From the NCBI RefSeq assembly GCF_017916505.1, contig NZ_JAFMSZ010000002.1, forward strand, positions 1-64,000: a DNA stretch of 64,000 nucleotides, given 5' to 3'. Shown piece by piece: positions 26,415-36,305 of the stretch. Position 1 is the stretch's first letter, and the number at the start of each line of letters is the position of its first letter. The position numbers were made by a program, and so were the translations under genes. The notes under the pieces are model-generated. The model was given only the letters and a program-made list of their open reading frames with translations. It made no database searches and had not been told where the DNA came from. Origin of the DNA: Naasia sp. SYSU D00057. GTDB lineage: Bacteria > Actinomycetota > Actinomycetes > Actinomycetales > Microbacteriaceae.

Positions 26415-29400
26415 GCGGACACCGCCGGCACGAGGTGGATGCGGTACGCGTACTTCGCGTAGGGGTCGCGGTCGTCGAGCCCGTCGACGCCGGGGAAGAG
26501 GGTGCCGGCCATCGTCTCGGCCGCCTTCTTCACGCGCTCCCGGAACGCCTCCAGCGCCTCGTCGGGAAGGGCGTCCTGCGCCGCCTCCCGGTAGAGGCGC
26601 CCGGCGACGCCGTCCGCGACGAACAGCAGCTTCGCGCCGCCCGCACTCGCCTCGGGAGGCAGCGACTCCAGCGCTCCGTGCGCGGCGGCGAGCTGGTACA
26701 GGCCCAGCTGCGCGTGGCCCGGCAGCTCGTCCTTCGTCGGCCAGCGCCGCCCCGTCTTGAGGTCGACGATCACGACGGCGCCGTCGGCGGTGAGCTCGAC
26801 GCGGTCGATGGTGCCGCGGACGACGGCGGGACCGATCTCGAACTCGAACCCGGACTCGGCGCCGAGCAGCCGGTGCCCGTCCTTCTCGAAGCCGGCGAGG
26901 TAGTCGGCGAGCCCCTCGGCGAGGCGGAACGTGCGCCGCCGCTCGTACTCCTCCAGCCACGGCGACTCGAACGAGAACTCGCTCCACCGCTCGTCGACCG
27001 CCGCCATGACGGCCTTCGCCGAGAGGTCGGCGCCCGGCGTCAGGGACAGCTTCTCCATGGCGGCGTGCAGCACAGTGCCGATGCTCGCGGCGATGCCGGA
27101 CGGGCTCGCCGCCATCACGTCGACGAACCAGCCGAGCGGGGACTTCTCGACCGTCGCGAGCCGGGACGGCGACACGGAGACCCGGGTGTCGGGGTCGTCG
27201 AGGTCGGCGAGCGGGGCCTCGGTGCTCGGCGGCAGCACGCCGTACCAGGACGCCGGATCCGCGCCCGGCACCTCCTCGTTCCGCAGGCGGGCGAGCGCGG
27301 ACGCCGCCGCGGGGGCCCCGGTCGCGGCCAGCTCGCGACGCAGGGCGCCGACGAGGCCGCGGAGGGTCAGCGGGAGGCGGTCGCCGCCACGGTCCGGCGG
27401 CACGTCCGGCAGCAGCCGGAGGAGGGAGGACGGCTGCTCGTCCGAGTTGGCGACACAGGTGAGCAGGAGGTGCCGGCGGGCGCGCGACACGGCGAGCGCG
27501 AACATCCGCAGCTCGTCGTCGAGCACCGCCTTGCGCGCGTCGACGTCCTGGCTGGGCACCCCCTCGAGCGCGTCGGCCAGGCGGCCCGGGTGCAGCAGGG
27601 TGCCCCGGAGGCGGAGGTTGGGCCAGACACCCTCCTGCAGTGCGGACACCGCGACCACGTCGTACTCCGCGCCGAGCACGGCGGTCGGCGCGCAGACGAG
27701 CACCGAATCCTGCCGTGACCGCGGCGCGAGCGTGTCCTCGGGCAGGTCGGCGCCGAGCACCTCGGCGAGGAAGTCGGTGGCCGGCTGGCCGGGCGAGCGC
27801 TCCACGAAGCGCTGGGCGGATGTGAAGAGGGCGACCACCGAGTCGAGGTGGCGGTTCGCCTCGTCCGCGAGCACGCCGCTGCCCGCCGACTGCGCGCCCC
27901 AGGTGCGGGCGAGCCCGCTGCGCTCCCAGGCGAGCCAGAGCAGCTCCTCGATGGAGGCGCCGGCGGCGTGCGCGTCCTTCAGCCGGCTGAGGGTGTCGGC
28001 CAGGTGCCCGGCGCGACGGGCGGGGGCGGCGTCGATCGTGACGAAGCGGCCCGGCCCGGACATCGCCTCGACGAGCAGCTCCTCGGCGGGCCGCGCTCCC
28101 CCGCCGGCGAGCTCCTCGTGCCGGAGGGCGAGCCGCAGGCGGCGAAGGCCCACCGGGTCGAGCCCGCCGAGCGGGCCGAGGAGCAGCCCGGCGAGCGTTG
28201 CGGCGTCGAACGGCAGGGTGCCTACTGCGACGGCGACCGCATCGACGAGGTGCCGCGCGGCCCACTCCTCACGGAGCGGGCGCGCGGCGAGGCTCGTCCG
28301 GGTCGGCACCTCGGCGACCGCGAGGCCGCGGGCGAAGGACGGGACGAGCCTGCCGGAGCGGACGATGACCGCCATGCGGCTCCACGGCACGTCGTGGCGG
28401 ACGTGCAGCTCCCGCAGTCGGTGGGCGAGGCGCGCGATCTCCTCGGGCCGGCCGGGGGCCTCGATGCGGAGAACCGCGGGCGGATCGGTGGGCTCCGGCG
28501 GCTCCGCGAGGGGCCGGTAGCGGTGCGTGCCGAAGCCGGCGGCGCCGATGCGCGCCGTCACGGAGGCGGTCACGTGCCGGAGCGCGGGCTGCGCGCGGTG
28601 GTCGGTGCCGAGCAGCAGCGTCGTGACCGAGGGCAGGCGCAGCACCTCGCGAAGGCGCGACAGCAGGTCGGAGCGGCCGCCGCGGAACGCGGTGCTCGCG
28701 ATGTCCGGGTCGCCGAAGGCGACGACCGCCGTTCCGCGCGCCGCCCAGGCCGCGACGAGCTCCGCGGTGCCGCTGCCGAGCTCCTGCGCGTCGTCGATGA
28801 GCACGAGCCGCGGGCGGTAGCTCGCCTCGCCGGCGAGGACCAGGGCGGTGGCCTCGGCCAGCAGCTCCCCGGAGTCGTAGGAGGAGGAGCGGAAGCTGTC
28901 GACCACCCGCTGGTACTCCTCCGCGAACTGCGCGGCGGCGCGCCACTCGGGCACGCCCTCTCGCGCGCCGAGGGAGGCGAGCGCGGCGGGCGACAGGTTC
29001 GCCTCGGTGGCGCGCGCCATCAGCTCGCGCAGCTCGGTGCGGAACGCGGGCAGCCGCCGCACGTCGGCGTCGAGCGCCTCGGGCCAGTCCGGGCCGCCGC
29101 CCTCGGCGTGCCCCTCGAGGAGCGCCGCGATGATCGAGTCCTGCTCGGCGCCGGTCAGCAGGCGGGGAGCGTCGTCGCCGCTGCGGGCGGCCTCCGCGCG
29201 CACGATCTCGAACGCGACCGATGCGGCAGTTCGCGCGACGGGCCCGCCGGTCGGCACGCCGAGGCGCAGCGCGATCCGGTCGCGCAGCCGGGACGCGGCC
29301 TGCCGGGCGGGCGAGAGGACGAGCACCTCGGACGGGCTCCAGCCTTCGGCGACGCGGGCGGCGACGAGCTCGACGAGAGTCGTCGTCTTGCCGGACCCGG

Positions 29401-29518
29401 GAGGGCCGACGACGACCGCGCTCTCCTCCTCGCCGAGCGCGAGCACGGCGCGCTGGGCGTCGTCGAGGGCGACGCCGCCGACCCCCTCGATCGTCGCTGC
29501 GAAACCCCGGATCCCCAC
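26411..29518 (-). CDS. adnA: AdnA subunit of the AdnAB helicase-nuclease
   Basis: A 1035-residue partner of AdnB. The helicase half has Walker A VVGPPGSGKTTTLVELV and a diverged motif II, LVLIDDAQELG, as in known AdnA proteins where this motor is secondary. The nuclease half has GTVLHAAMEKLSL, GTIDRVEL and VVIVDLKTGRRWPTK followed by GHAQLGLYQLAAAHG, so the RecB-type site is intact. GTG at 29518 is preferred because TACCGT (29526-29531) ends 8 nt before it, a leaderless arrangement; GTG 29527 is the alternative. It is the first gene of the adnAB operon and faces the DUF3107 gene across a short promoter region. Confidence 0.88.
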   Translation of the reverse strand: MGIRGFAATIEGVGGVALDDAQRAVLALGEEESAVVVGPPGSGKTTTLVELVAARVAEGWSPSEVLVLSPARQAASRLRDRIALRLGVPTGGPVARTAASVAFEIVRAEAARSGDDAPRLLTGAEQDSIIAALLEGHAEGGGPDWPEALDADVRRLPAFRTELRELMARATEANLSPAALASLGAREGVPEWRAAAQFAEEYQRVVDSFRSSSYDSGELLAEATALVLAGEASYRPRLVLIDDAQELGSGTAELVAAWAARGTAVVAFGDPDIASTAFRGGRSDLLSRLREVLRLPSVTTLLLGTDHRAQPALRHVTASVTARIGAAGFGTHRYRPLAEPPEPTDPPAVLRIEAPGRPEEIARLAHRLRELHVRHDVPWSRMAVIVRSGRLVPSFARGLAVAEVPTRTSLAARPLREEWAARHLVDAVAVAVGTLPFDAATLAGLLLGPLGGLDPVGLRRLRLALRHEELAGGGARPAEELLVEAMSGPGRFVTIDAAPARRAGHLADTLSRLKDAHAAGASIEELLWLAWERSGLARTWGAQSAGSGVLADEANRHLDSVVALFTSAQRFVERSPGQPATDFLAEVLGADLPEDTLAPRSRQDSVLVCAPTAVLGAEYDVVAVSALQEGVWPNLRLRGTLLHPGRLADALEGVPSQDVDARKAVLDDELRMFALAVSRARRHLLLTCVANSDEQPSSLLRLLPDVPPDRGGDRLPLTLRGLVGALRRELAATGAPAAASALARLRNEEVPGADPASWYGVLPPSTEAPLADLDDPDTRVSVSPSRLATVEKSPLGWFVDVMAASPSGIAASIGTVLHAAMEKLSLTPGADLSAKAVMAAVDERWSEFSFESPWLEEYERRRTFRLAEGLADYLAGFEKDGHRLLGAESGFEFEIGPAVVRGTIDRVELTADGAVVIVDLKTGRRWPTKDELPGHAQLGLYQLAAAHGALESLPPEASAGGAKLLFVADGVAGRLYREAAQDALPDEALEAFRERVKKAAETMAGTLFPGVDGLDDRDPYAKYAYRIHLVPAVSA

Positions 29519-29525
29519 GGCGTCC

Positions 29526-29531
29526 ACGGTA
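29526..29531 (-). promoter_or_regulatory. -10 element, predicted leaderless start of adnA
   Basis: TACCGT (minus strand) ends 8 nt before the GTG at 29518; no Shine-Dalgarno sequence is seen. Confidence 0.45.
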
Positions 29532-29581
29532 ACCGCGTGCGCCGACAGTGAACGTGAGGCGGGCGGGCGCGGCCCCTGCCG

Positions 29582-29587
29582 TAGGTT
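29582..29587 (+). promoter_or_regulatory. -10 element of the DUF3107 gene
   Basis: TAGGTT lies 37 bp before the GTG at 29619 and would give a leader of about 25 nt containing the GGAGGAG ribosome binding site at 29605. Confidence 0.4.
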
Positions 29588-29618
29588 GGGAGGAAAGCAA
29601 ACGCGGAGGAGAGTCAGC

Positions 29619-29843
29619 GTGGAGATTCGCATCGGCATCGTCAACAGCGCCCGGGAGCTCACCTTCGAGTCGTCCCAGCCGGCCTCGGAGATCGAGGCGA
29701 CGGTGAGCGACGCCCTCGAGAGCGGCGCCAAGTTCATCCGGCTCGTCGACGAGGGCGGCAAGGTCTACCTCGTCCCCGCGGCCACCCTCGCCTACATCGA
29801 GGTCGGGTCGGAGAAGGCCCGCCGCGTCGGCTTCGTCGCCTGA
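29619..29843 (+). CDS. DUF3107 family small protein
   Basis: A 74-residue protein matching the actinobacterial DUF3107 family (TB9.4/Rv3208A type): VEIRIGIVNSARELTFES at the start and KVYLVPAATLAYIEVGS near the end. It is probably a small beta-sheet protein that may bind a partner; its function is unknown. GTG at 29619 follows GGAGGAG by 7 nt. It is divergent from adnA and 7 nt upstream of a small membrane protein gene, with which it probably forms an operon. Confidence 0.85.
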   Translation: MEIRIGIVNSARELTFESSQPASEIEATVSDALESGAKFIRLVDEGGKVYLVPAATLAYIEVGSEKARRVGFVA

Positions 29844-29850
29844 CGCCTCG

Positions 29851-30144
29851 ATGGAGCTGCTCTTCGTCTGCCTGGGCGGGGTGATCCTCGGCTTCCTGGC
29901 CCGGTACACACTCCCGCATCGGAACACGACCGGGGTGCTGCTGATCCCGTCGATCGGCGCCGCCGTGTCGGCGATCCTCTGGGTCGCCCTCACCTGGGCG
30001 GGCCTGCCGTGGGACGGCGGAGCCATCTGGTGGATCACCCTCACGGCCACCGCCCTCGTGTGCGCCGCGGCGACGATCCTGCTCGGCCGGGCGCGCGAGC
30101 GGCACGACGACGCCCGCCTCGCGTCGCTGATGCGCACGCGGTAG
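29851..30144 (+). CDS. Small membrane protein, three predicted helices
   Basis: A 97-residue hypothetical protein. Hydrophobic stretches at about residues 2-18 (LLFVCLGGVILGFLARY), 29-50 and 60-79 suggest three membrane helices, ending in a charged Arg-rich tail. No domain is recognised. It starts 7 nt after the DUF3107 gene and its stop is followed by a repeat cluster that separates it from the convergent ferritin-like gene. Confidence 0.7.
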   Translation: MELLFVCLGGVILGFLARYTLPHRNTTGVLLIPSIGAAVSAILWVALTWAGLPWDGGAIWWITLTATALVCAAATILLGRARERHDDARLASLMRTR

Positions 30145-30161
30145 AGGGTCCGCCCCTCCCT

Positions 30162-30236
30162 CAACAGGCATTCCTGCCGCCGACAGGCAGAAATGGCCGG
30201 ATTATGCCTGTTGGTCGGATTTCTGCCTGTTGAAGG
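30162..30236. repeat. Cluster of direct and inverted CARCAGGCA-type words at a convergent junction
   Basis: Two forward copies (CAACAGGCA at 30162, GACAGGCAGAAAT at about 30182) are followed by two inverted copies (ATGCCTGTTGG at about 30204, TTTCTGCCTGTTGA at about 30220). The cluster can fold into hairpins and lies exactly between two convergent stop codons, so a bidirectional terminator role is likely. The word is one base different from that of the larger clusters at 58650 and 63177. Confidence 0.6.
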
Positions 30237-30242
30237 ACAGAG

Positions 30243-30950
30243 CTACGCGGTGAGGCCCAGGCGGTCCATGCGGCGAGTGTGCTCCGCCATCAGCTCGGTG
30301 AGCACCGGCTCGATCCGGTGCTCCGCGGTGCGCTCGGTGGGCGGGAGGGCGGAGCGCGCCACGAGCAGCGTGTCGCCGACCAGGCGCCGGCCCCACACCG
30401 CGAGGCGGGACGCGAGCTTCGGGTCCGCCTCCATGCCGGCCGCGAGCAGGGCGACGATCGCGTCCGTGCCGCTGTCGCCGGCGATGACGGCCGACACCTT
30501 CGCGCCGCCGTCCTCGATGCCGGCCGCGAGCCGGGAGAAGAAGTCGTCGAGCAGCCCGGACGTGAGGTAGATGCTCGCGAGCGCCTCGTACCAGTCGGCA
30601 CCCGCGACGAGCTCGTAGAACGCGTCGATGCCCGGGCGGTACTCCGCCATGGCGTCGGCGGGGGACACCCCTCGGCGCTCGAGCTCGGCGAACAGGGCGC
30701 GGTGCTTCGCGAGGACCAGCCCGGCCGCGGCCGACAGAGCGGCCTTCGCGTGCAGGTCGGGGGCAGCCCCGGCGGCGCGGGAGAGCGCCTCGAACGCGCC
30801 GAGCTGCAGGTACGCGGCCTGGGCGATCACGGCGCGGGGCTCCGGGCGGATCGCCTCGATGCTCACCCGCTCGACGGGCAGCGACGCGGTGCGCTTGCGC
30901 GACCGAGGAGACTCGGCACCGCTGCCGTGGCGTCCGAGCCAGGAGATCAC
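30243..30950 (-). CDS. Ferritin-like fold protein (tRNA-hydroxylase-like)
   Basis: A 235-residue protein assigned to the ferritin-like fold group found at this place in actinobacteria (Rv3210c position), related to MiaE-type diiron hydroxylases. Helix-forming segments carry possible metal ligands in EALSRAAG, LAKHRALFAELE, DWYEALASIYLTSG and AEHTRRMDRLG. Which substrate it hydroxylates, if any, is unknown. GTG at 30950 is supported by TAAGCT ending 7 nt before it (leaderless). It is divergent from the DEAD-box helicase gene. Confidence 0.75.
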   Translation of the reverse strand: MISWLGRHGSGAESPRSRKRTASLPVERVSIEAIRPEPRAVIAQAAYLQLGAFEALSRAAGAAPDLHAKAALSAAAGLVLAKHRALFAELERRGVSPADAMAEYRPGIDAFYELVAGADWYEALASIYLTSGLLDDFFSRLAAGIEDGGAKVSAVIAGDSGTDAIVALLAAGMEADPKLASRLAVWGRRLVGDTLLVARSALPPTERTAEHRIEPVLTELMAEHTRRMDRLGLTA

Positions 30951-30956
30951 AGGCCA

Positions 30957-30962
30957 AGCTTA
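30957..30962 (-). promoter_or_regulatory. -10 element, predicted leaderless start of the ferritin-like gene
   Basis: TAAGCT (minus strand) ends 7 nt before the GTG at 30950; no ribosome binding site precedes the start. Confidence 0.5.
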
Positions 30963-31018
30963 GGGCGAGCCGCGAGCCGCCCCGAACGGGCGCCAGCGCC
31001 CGGAATCCGGGGAACCGG

Positions 31019-31024
31019 TAGAAT
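31019..31024 (+). promoter_or_regulatory. -10 element of the DEAD-box helicase gene
   Basis: TAGAAT lies 79 bp before the GTG at 31103, giving a leader of about 72 nt. A clear -35 element is not seen. Confidence 0.4.
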
Positions 31025-31102
31025 GGGCGGGTTCCGCGCGCGACTGCCGGGACGGACGGGCGCCTCGACGGGCGCGAATCAACTGACAGGCGCACCTTCT
31101 TC

Positions 31103-32527
<1,425 letters not shown>

Positions 32528-32622
32528 GCTGGGCCGGCCGTTCGAGAACCCCGGCGGCCCCCGCTCCGTGACCTCTCTCCCGACAGCACCGTCCGTCTGA
32601 CTCATCCCCGACGAGAAGGCTC

Positions 32623-34482
32623 ATGATCAACGACGATCACCCCCGTGCGGAGCATCCGCGTCCGCAGTTCGTCCGGAGCCGCTGGCTCAACCTCAACGGG
32701 TGGTGGGACTTCCAGCTCGACCAGGGCGACTCGGGACTGGAGCGCGGCCTCGTGGCGGCGCCGCTGACCGAGCGGGTCCTGGTCCCCTTCGCCCCCGAGT
32801 CCGAGGCGTCCGGCATCGGCAATCCCGACTACCTCCAGGCGGTCTGGTACCGGCGCACGGTCACGGTGCCCGCCGACTGGGACGGCCGCGTCCTGCTCCA
32901 CTTCGGCGCGGTCGACTATGACACCACCGTGTGGGTGAACGGGGTCGAGGCCGGCAGGCACCGCGGCGGCTTCAGCTCGTTCACGGTCGACCTCGGCATC
33001 CGCGCTCCGGGCACCGTCCTCACCATCACGGTGCGGGCGCGCGACCTGCGCGAGCAGACGCAGGCGCGCGGGAAGCAGGCGCGCCAGTTCCTCAACAACG
33101 GCTGCTTTTACACCCGCACCACCGGCATCTGGCAGACGGTCTGGATCGAGTCGGTGCCGGAGACGCACCTGCGCCGGGTCGCGACGACGCCGCGCCTCGC
33201 GGACGGCGTGTTCTCGTTCCGGGCGGTCGTCAGCCGCAACCGGCCCGGCTGGCGCTTCCGCGCGACCGTCCTCTCCGGCGGCCGCCCGGTCGCGGAGGCG
33301 GAGACGCGGGCCGACCTCGACCTCTCCCCCACCCTCGAGGTGCGCCTCCCCGAGGACGCCGTCCGGACCTGGTCGCCCGAGGATCCGCACCTCTACGACG
33401 TCGTGTTCGAGCTCGTCGACGCCCACGGGGAGACCGTCGACGAGGTGACGAGCTACGCCGGCCTCCGGTCCGTGTCGATCGACGGACAGGCGCTGCTGCT
33501 CAACGGCGAACCCGTCTTCCAGCGGCTCGTGCTCGACCAGGGCTACTGGCCGGAGACGCTGATGACCGCCCCGTCCGACGAGGCGCTGCGGCGGGACATC
33601 GAGCTGGCCCTCGAGGCGGGCTTCAACGGCGCCCGCCTCCATCAGAAGGCGTTCGAGGAGCGCTACCTCTACCACGCGGACCGCGCGGGCTTCCTCGTCT
33701 GGGGCGAGTACGGCGACTGGGGCGTGAACGGGCTCGGCCCCACCGGCCACAATCAGCAGCCGACGTCCGCGTTCGTCGGCGAGTGGCTCGAGATCCTGCA
33801 GCGGGATGTCAGCCACCCCGCCATCATCGGCTGGTGCCCGCTCAACGAGACGGCGCAGAAGCGGCACGACCGCACGACCGTGCTCGACGACGTGACGCAC
33901 GCGATGTTCCTCGCGACGAAGCTCGTCGATCCGAGCCGGCCGGTGATCGACGCGTCCGGCTACAGCCACCGGGAGCCCACCGACGTCTACGACTCCCACT
34001 CGTACAAGCAGGACCCGGCCGAGTTCGCGGTTCAGCAGTCCGGGCTCGCGTCCGGCGCGCCGTTCGTCAACACCGGCGACCCGGTCGGCGACGACGAGGA
34101 GCGCGAGGAGTGGTCCCTGCCCTACGCCGGGCAGCCCTACTTCGTGTCCGAGTTCGGCGGCATCTGGTGGAATCCGGCCCTCGCACCCGATCCGGAGGCG
34201 GGCGACGACATCCTCGACTCCTGGGGCTACGGCGACCGGGTCGCGAACCTCGAGGAGTTCTACGCGCGCTTCGAGGGCCTCGTCGGCGTCCTGCTCGACG
34301 ACCCCCGCATGTTCGGCTACTGCTACACGCAGCTCACCGACGTCTTCCAGGAGGAGAACGGCGTCTACGCCTTCGACCGCTCCGCGAAGTTCGACGTGGC
34401 GCGCATCCGCGCGATCCAGCAGCGGCAGTCCGCCTACGAGCAGACGGTCCCGTCCGGGCGGCAGCGCGCCGCGGCCGACTAG
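32623..34482 (+). CDS. Glycoside hydrolase family 2 protein (beta-galactosidase/glucuronidase-like)
   Basis: A 619-residue GH2 enzyme without a signal peptide, so probably cytoplasmic. Domain order: sugar-binding jelly roll (about 15-170, with WYRRTVTVP and FGAVDYDTTVWVNG), Ig-like middle domain, TIM barrel from about 270. The acid/base is Glu409 in WCPLNETAQ and the nucleophile about Glu510 in VSEFGGIWW. The residue specificity cannot be told from sequence alone. AGAAGG lies about 7 nt before the ATG. No transporter or sugar regulator is next to it; it follows the helicase gene by 95 bp and meets the PHP gene 6 bp from its stop. Confidence 0.87.
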   Translation: MINDDHPRAEHPRPQFVRSRWLNLNGWWDFQLDQGDSGLERGLVAAPLTERVLVPFAPESEASGIGNPDYLQAVWYRRTVTVPADWDGRVLLHFGAVDYDTTVWVNGVEAGRHRGGFSSFTVDLGIRAPGTVLTITVRARDLREQTQARGKQARQFLNNGCFYTRTTGIWQTVWIESVPETHLRRVATTPRLADGVFSFRAVVSRNRPGWRFRATVLSGGRPVAEAETRADLDLSPTLEVRLPEDAVRTWSPEDPHLYDVVFELVDAHGETVDEVTSYAGLRSVSIDGQALLLNGEPVFQRLVLDQGYWPETLMTAPSDEALRRDIELALEAGFNGARLHQKAFEERYLYHADRAGFLVWGEYGDWGVNGLGPTGHNQQPTSAFVGEWLEILQRDVSHPAIIGWCPLNETAQKRHDRTTVLDDVTHAMFLATKLVDPSRPVIDASGYSHREPTDVYDSHSYKQDPAEFAVQQSGLASGAPFVNTGDPVGDDEEREEWSLPYAGQPYFVSEFGGIWWNPALAPDPEAGDDILDSWGYGDRVANLEEFYARFEGLVGVLLDDPRMFGYCYTQLTDVFQEENGVYAFDRSAKFDVARIRAIQQRQSAYEQTVPSGRQRAAAD

Positions 34483-34488
34483 GGGCGG

Positions 34489-35343
34489 CTAGCCGAGGAC
34501 GGGCGCCCAGCCGGACGCCGCGGCCACGAGGCGCTCGACCACCTCGGGCGCTGTGGTGTTCTCGCCGAGCCGGTTGAGCTTGCCGGTGCCGTGGTAGTCG
34601 CTCGATCCCGTCACGGCGAGGTCGTACTTCGCGGCGAGCTCGAGCAGCCGCTTCGCGCCGGCCCGGCTGTTGTCGCGGTGGTGCACCTCGAGGCCGAACA
34701 GGCCGGCATCCACCAGCCGGCGCAGGTAGTCCTCGGGCAGGATGCGGTCGGAGCTGACGGCGGGGTGGGCGATCACCGGGACGCCGCCCGCGGCGCGCAC
34801 CAGTCGGACTCCCTCGAGCGGCTCGGGCGCGTAGTGCGGCTCGTAGTACCCGGCGCGCCAGTGCAGGATCGTCGCGAACGCCTCGCCGCGGTCCTGGACG
34901 TGCCCCTTCGCGACGAGTGCGTCGGCGATGTGCGGACGCCCGATGGTGGCGTCCGGCGTCGTCTGGGCGAGCACGTCGTCCCACTCGAGCTCGTAGTCGT
35001 GCCCGATGCGGGCGACCATCGTCTCCGCCCGGGTGATCCGGTCGTGCCGGATGCGCTCCGTCTCGGCGAGGATGCCCGCGTCGGCCGGGTCGAACAGGTA
35101 GCCGAGCAGGTGCACGCTCTGCCAGCCGTGGCGCGTGCTCAGCTCCATGCCGGGAAGCAGGGAGACGCCGTGCTCGCGGGCCGCCGCGGAGGCGGACTCC
35201 CAGCCGGCCGTCGAGTCGTGGTCGGTGAGGGCGATGCCGGCGAGACCGGCGGCCGCCGCGGACGCGACCAGGTCGGCGGGGACCTCCGTGCCGTCGGAGA
35301 CGCTCGAGTGCGTGTGCAGATCGAACGGTCCGCGCACCTGCAT
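34489..35343 (-). CDS. PHP-domain metal-dependent phosphoesterase
   Basis: A 284-residue PHP-superfamily phosphoesterase, similar to E. coli YciV/RnaA-type nucleoside 3',5'-bisphosphate phosphatases. The metal-binding motifs are in order: DLHTHSSVSDG, LTDHDST, PGMELST, IAHPAV, LEVHHRDNS and TGSSDYHG. It should hydrolyse small phosphorylated nucleotides or short oligonucleotides in the cytoplasm. ATG at 35343 is supported by TAGCAT ending 7 nt before it. It is convergent with the GH2 gene and divergent from the LLM oxidoreductase gene. Confidence 0.87.
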   Translation of the reverse strand: MQVRGPFDLHTHSSVSDGTEVPADLVASAAAAGLAGIALTDHDSTAGWESASAAAREHGVSLLPGMELSTRHGWQSVHLLGYLFDPADAGILAETERIRHDRITRAETMVARIGHDYELEWDDVLAQTTPDATIGRPHIADALVAKGHVQDRGEAFATILHWRAGYYEPHYAPEPLEGVRLVRAAGGVPVIAHPAVSSDRILPEDYLRRLVDAGLFGLEVHHRDNSRAGAKRLLELAAKYDLAVTGSSDYHGTGKLNRLGENTTAPEVVERLVAAASGWAPVLG

Positions 35344-35349
35344 GCCTCC

Positions 35350-35355
35350 ATGCTA
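35350..35355 (-). promoter_or_regulatory. -10 element, predicted leaderless start of the PHP gene
   Basis: TAGCAT (minus strand) ends 7 nt before the ATG at 35343. A GGAGG-like run overlaps the spacer but is too close to the start. Confidence 0.45.
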
Positions 35356-35393
35356 GGACCGCGGCAGGATGAGGGCGGACGGCAGGAGGACCC

Positions 35394-36245
35394 GTGGCTG
35401 AGCGCAGCGAGCGGCTGGAGTTCGGCACCTTCCTCACGCCGGCGGCCGCCGATCCCGCGGGCACCGTCGCGCTCGCCGTCGCCTCCGAGCGGGCGGGACT
35501 CGATCTCGTGACCTTCCAGGACCACCCGTACCAGCCGCGGTTCCTCGACACGTGGACGCTCCTGTCCTACGTCGGCGCCCGCACCGAGCGGGTGCGGCTG
35601 GCGGCGAACGTGCACAGCCTGCCGCTGCGCCCGCCCGCCGTGCTGGCCCGCGCCGCCGCCTCCCTCGACCTGCTGACGGGCGGCCGGTTCGCGCTCGCGC
35701 TCGGGGCGGGCGCGTTCTGGGACGCGATCGCCGCGATGGGCGGCGAGCGCCGCGAGCCCGGCGAGGCGGTGCGTGCCCTGGACGAGGCGATCGGCCTGAT
35801 CCGCGACCTGTGGGACACCGGCGAGCGCGGCGGGGTCTTCCGCGACGGGGAGTTCTATGCCGTGCACGGCGCGAAGCGGGGGCCGGCGCCCGCACATCCG
35901 ATCCCGATCTGGGTCGGCGCGCTCGGTCCCCGGATGCTGCGGCTGATCGGGCGGACCGCCGACGGCTGGCTGCCCTCGCTCGCCCGCCTCGAGTCACTCG
36001 ACGCCCTGGCCACGGCCCACTCGATCATCGACGAGGCCGCGGCGGACGCGGGACGCGCCCCGTCCGCGATCCGGCGGCTGCTCAACGTGCCCGACGACAC
36101 CGCTGAGCCCGAGGTGCTCGCCGCGCTCGCGCTCGAGCACCGCGTGGAGACGTTCATCCTCGTGAGCGACGACGCCGTCCGGATCGAGCGGTTCGGCCGG
36201 GAGTTGGCGCCCGCGACGCGGGCGCTCGTCGCCGCAGAGCGCTAG
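35394..36245 (+). CDS. LLM-class flavin-dependent oxidoreductase
   Basis: A 283-residue luciferase-like TIM-barrel enzyme using FMN or F420. Typical segments are seen: ASERAGLDLVTFQDHPYQ (about 27-44), RLAANVHSLPLRPPAVLAR, LGAGAFWDAIAAMGG, and IPIWVGALGPRMLRLIGR with DGWLPS. Whether FMN or F420 is used cannot be decided here. GTG at 35394 has AGGAGGA about 6 nt before it. The gene is divergent from the PHP gene, and its stop is followed 60 bp later by the EEP-family gene. Confidence 0.85.
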   Translation: MAERSERLEFGTFLTPAAADPAGTVALAVASERAGLDLVTFQDHPYQPRFLDTWTLLSYVGARTERVRLAANVHSLPLRPPAVLARAAASLDLLTGGRFALALGAGAFWDAIAAMGGERREPGEAVRALDEAIGLIRDLWDTGERGGVFRDGEFYAVHGAKRGPAPAHPIPIWVGALGPRMLRLIGRTADGWLPSLARLESLDALATAHSIIDEAAADAGRAPSAIRRLLNVPDDTAEPEVLAALALEHRVETFILVSDDAVRIERFGRELAPATRALVAAER

Positions 36246-36292
36246 CGGGCGGTCGGCCGCCCCGCCTCCAGGCTGCGTGGGGGCGCCTCGGC

Positions 36293-36298
36293 TACGGT
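36293..36298 (+). promoter_or_regulatory. -10 element, predicted leaderless start of the EEP-family gene
   Basis: TACGGT ends 8 nt before the ATG at 36306 and overlaps the alternative GTG start at 36297, which it argues against. Confidence 0.5.
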
Positions 36299-36305
36299 GA
36301 AGCGG

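Noticed and set aside
29519-29761. A longer AdnA N-terminus starting at 29761
   Set aside because: It would run through the promoter and the DUF3107 gene on the other strand, and the extra residues do not resemble any AdnA.
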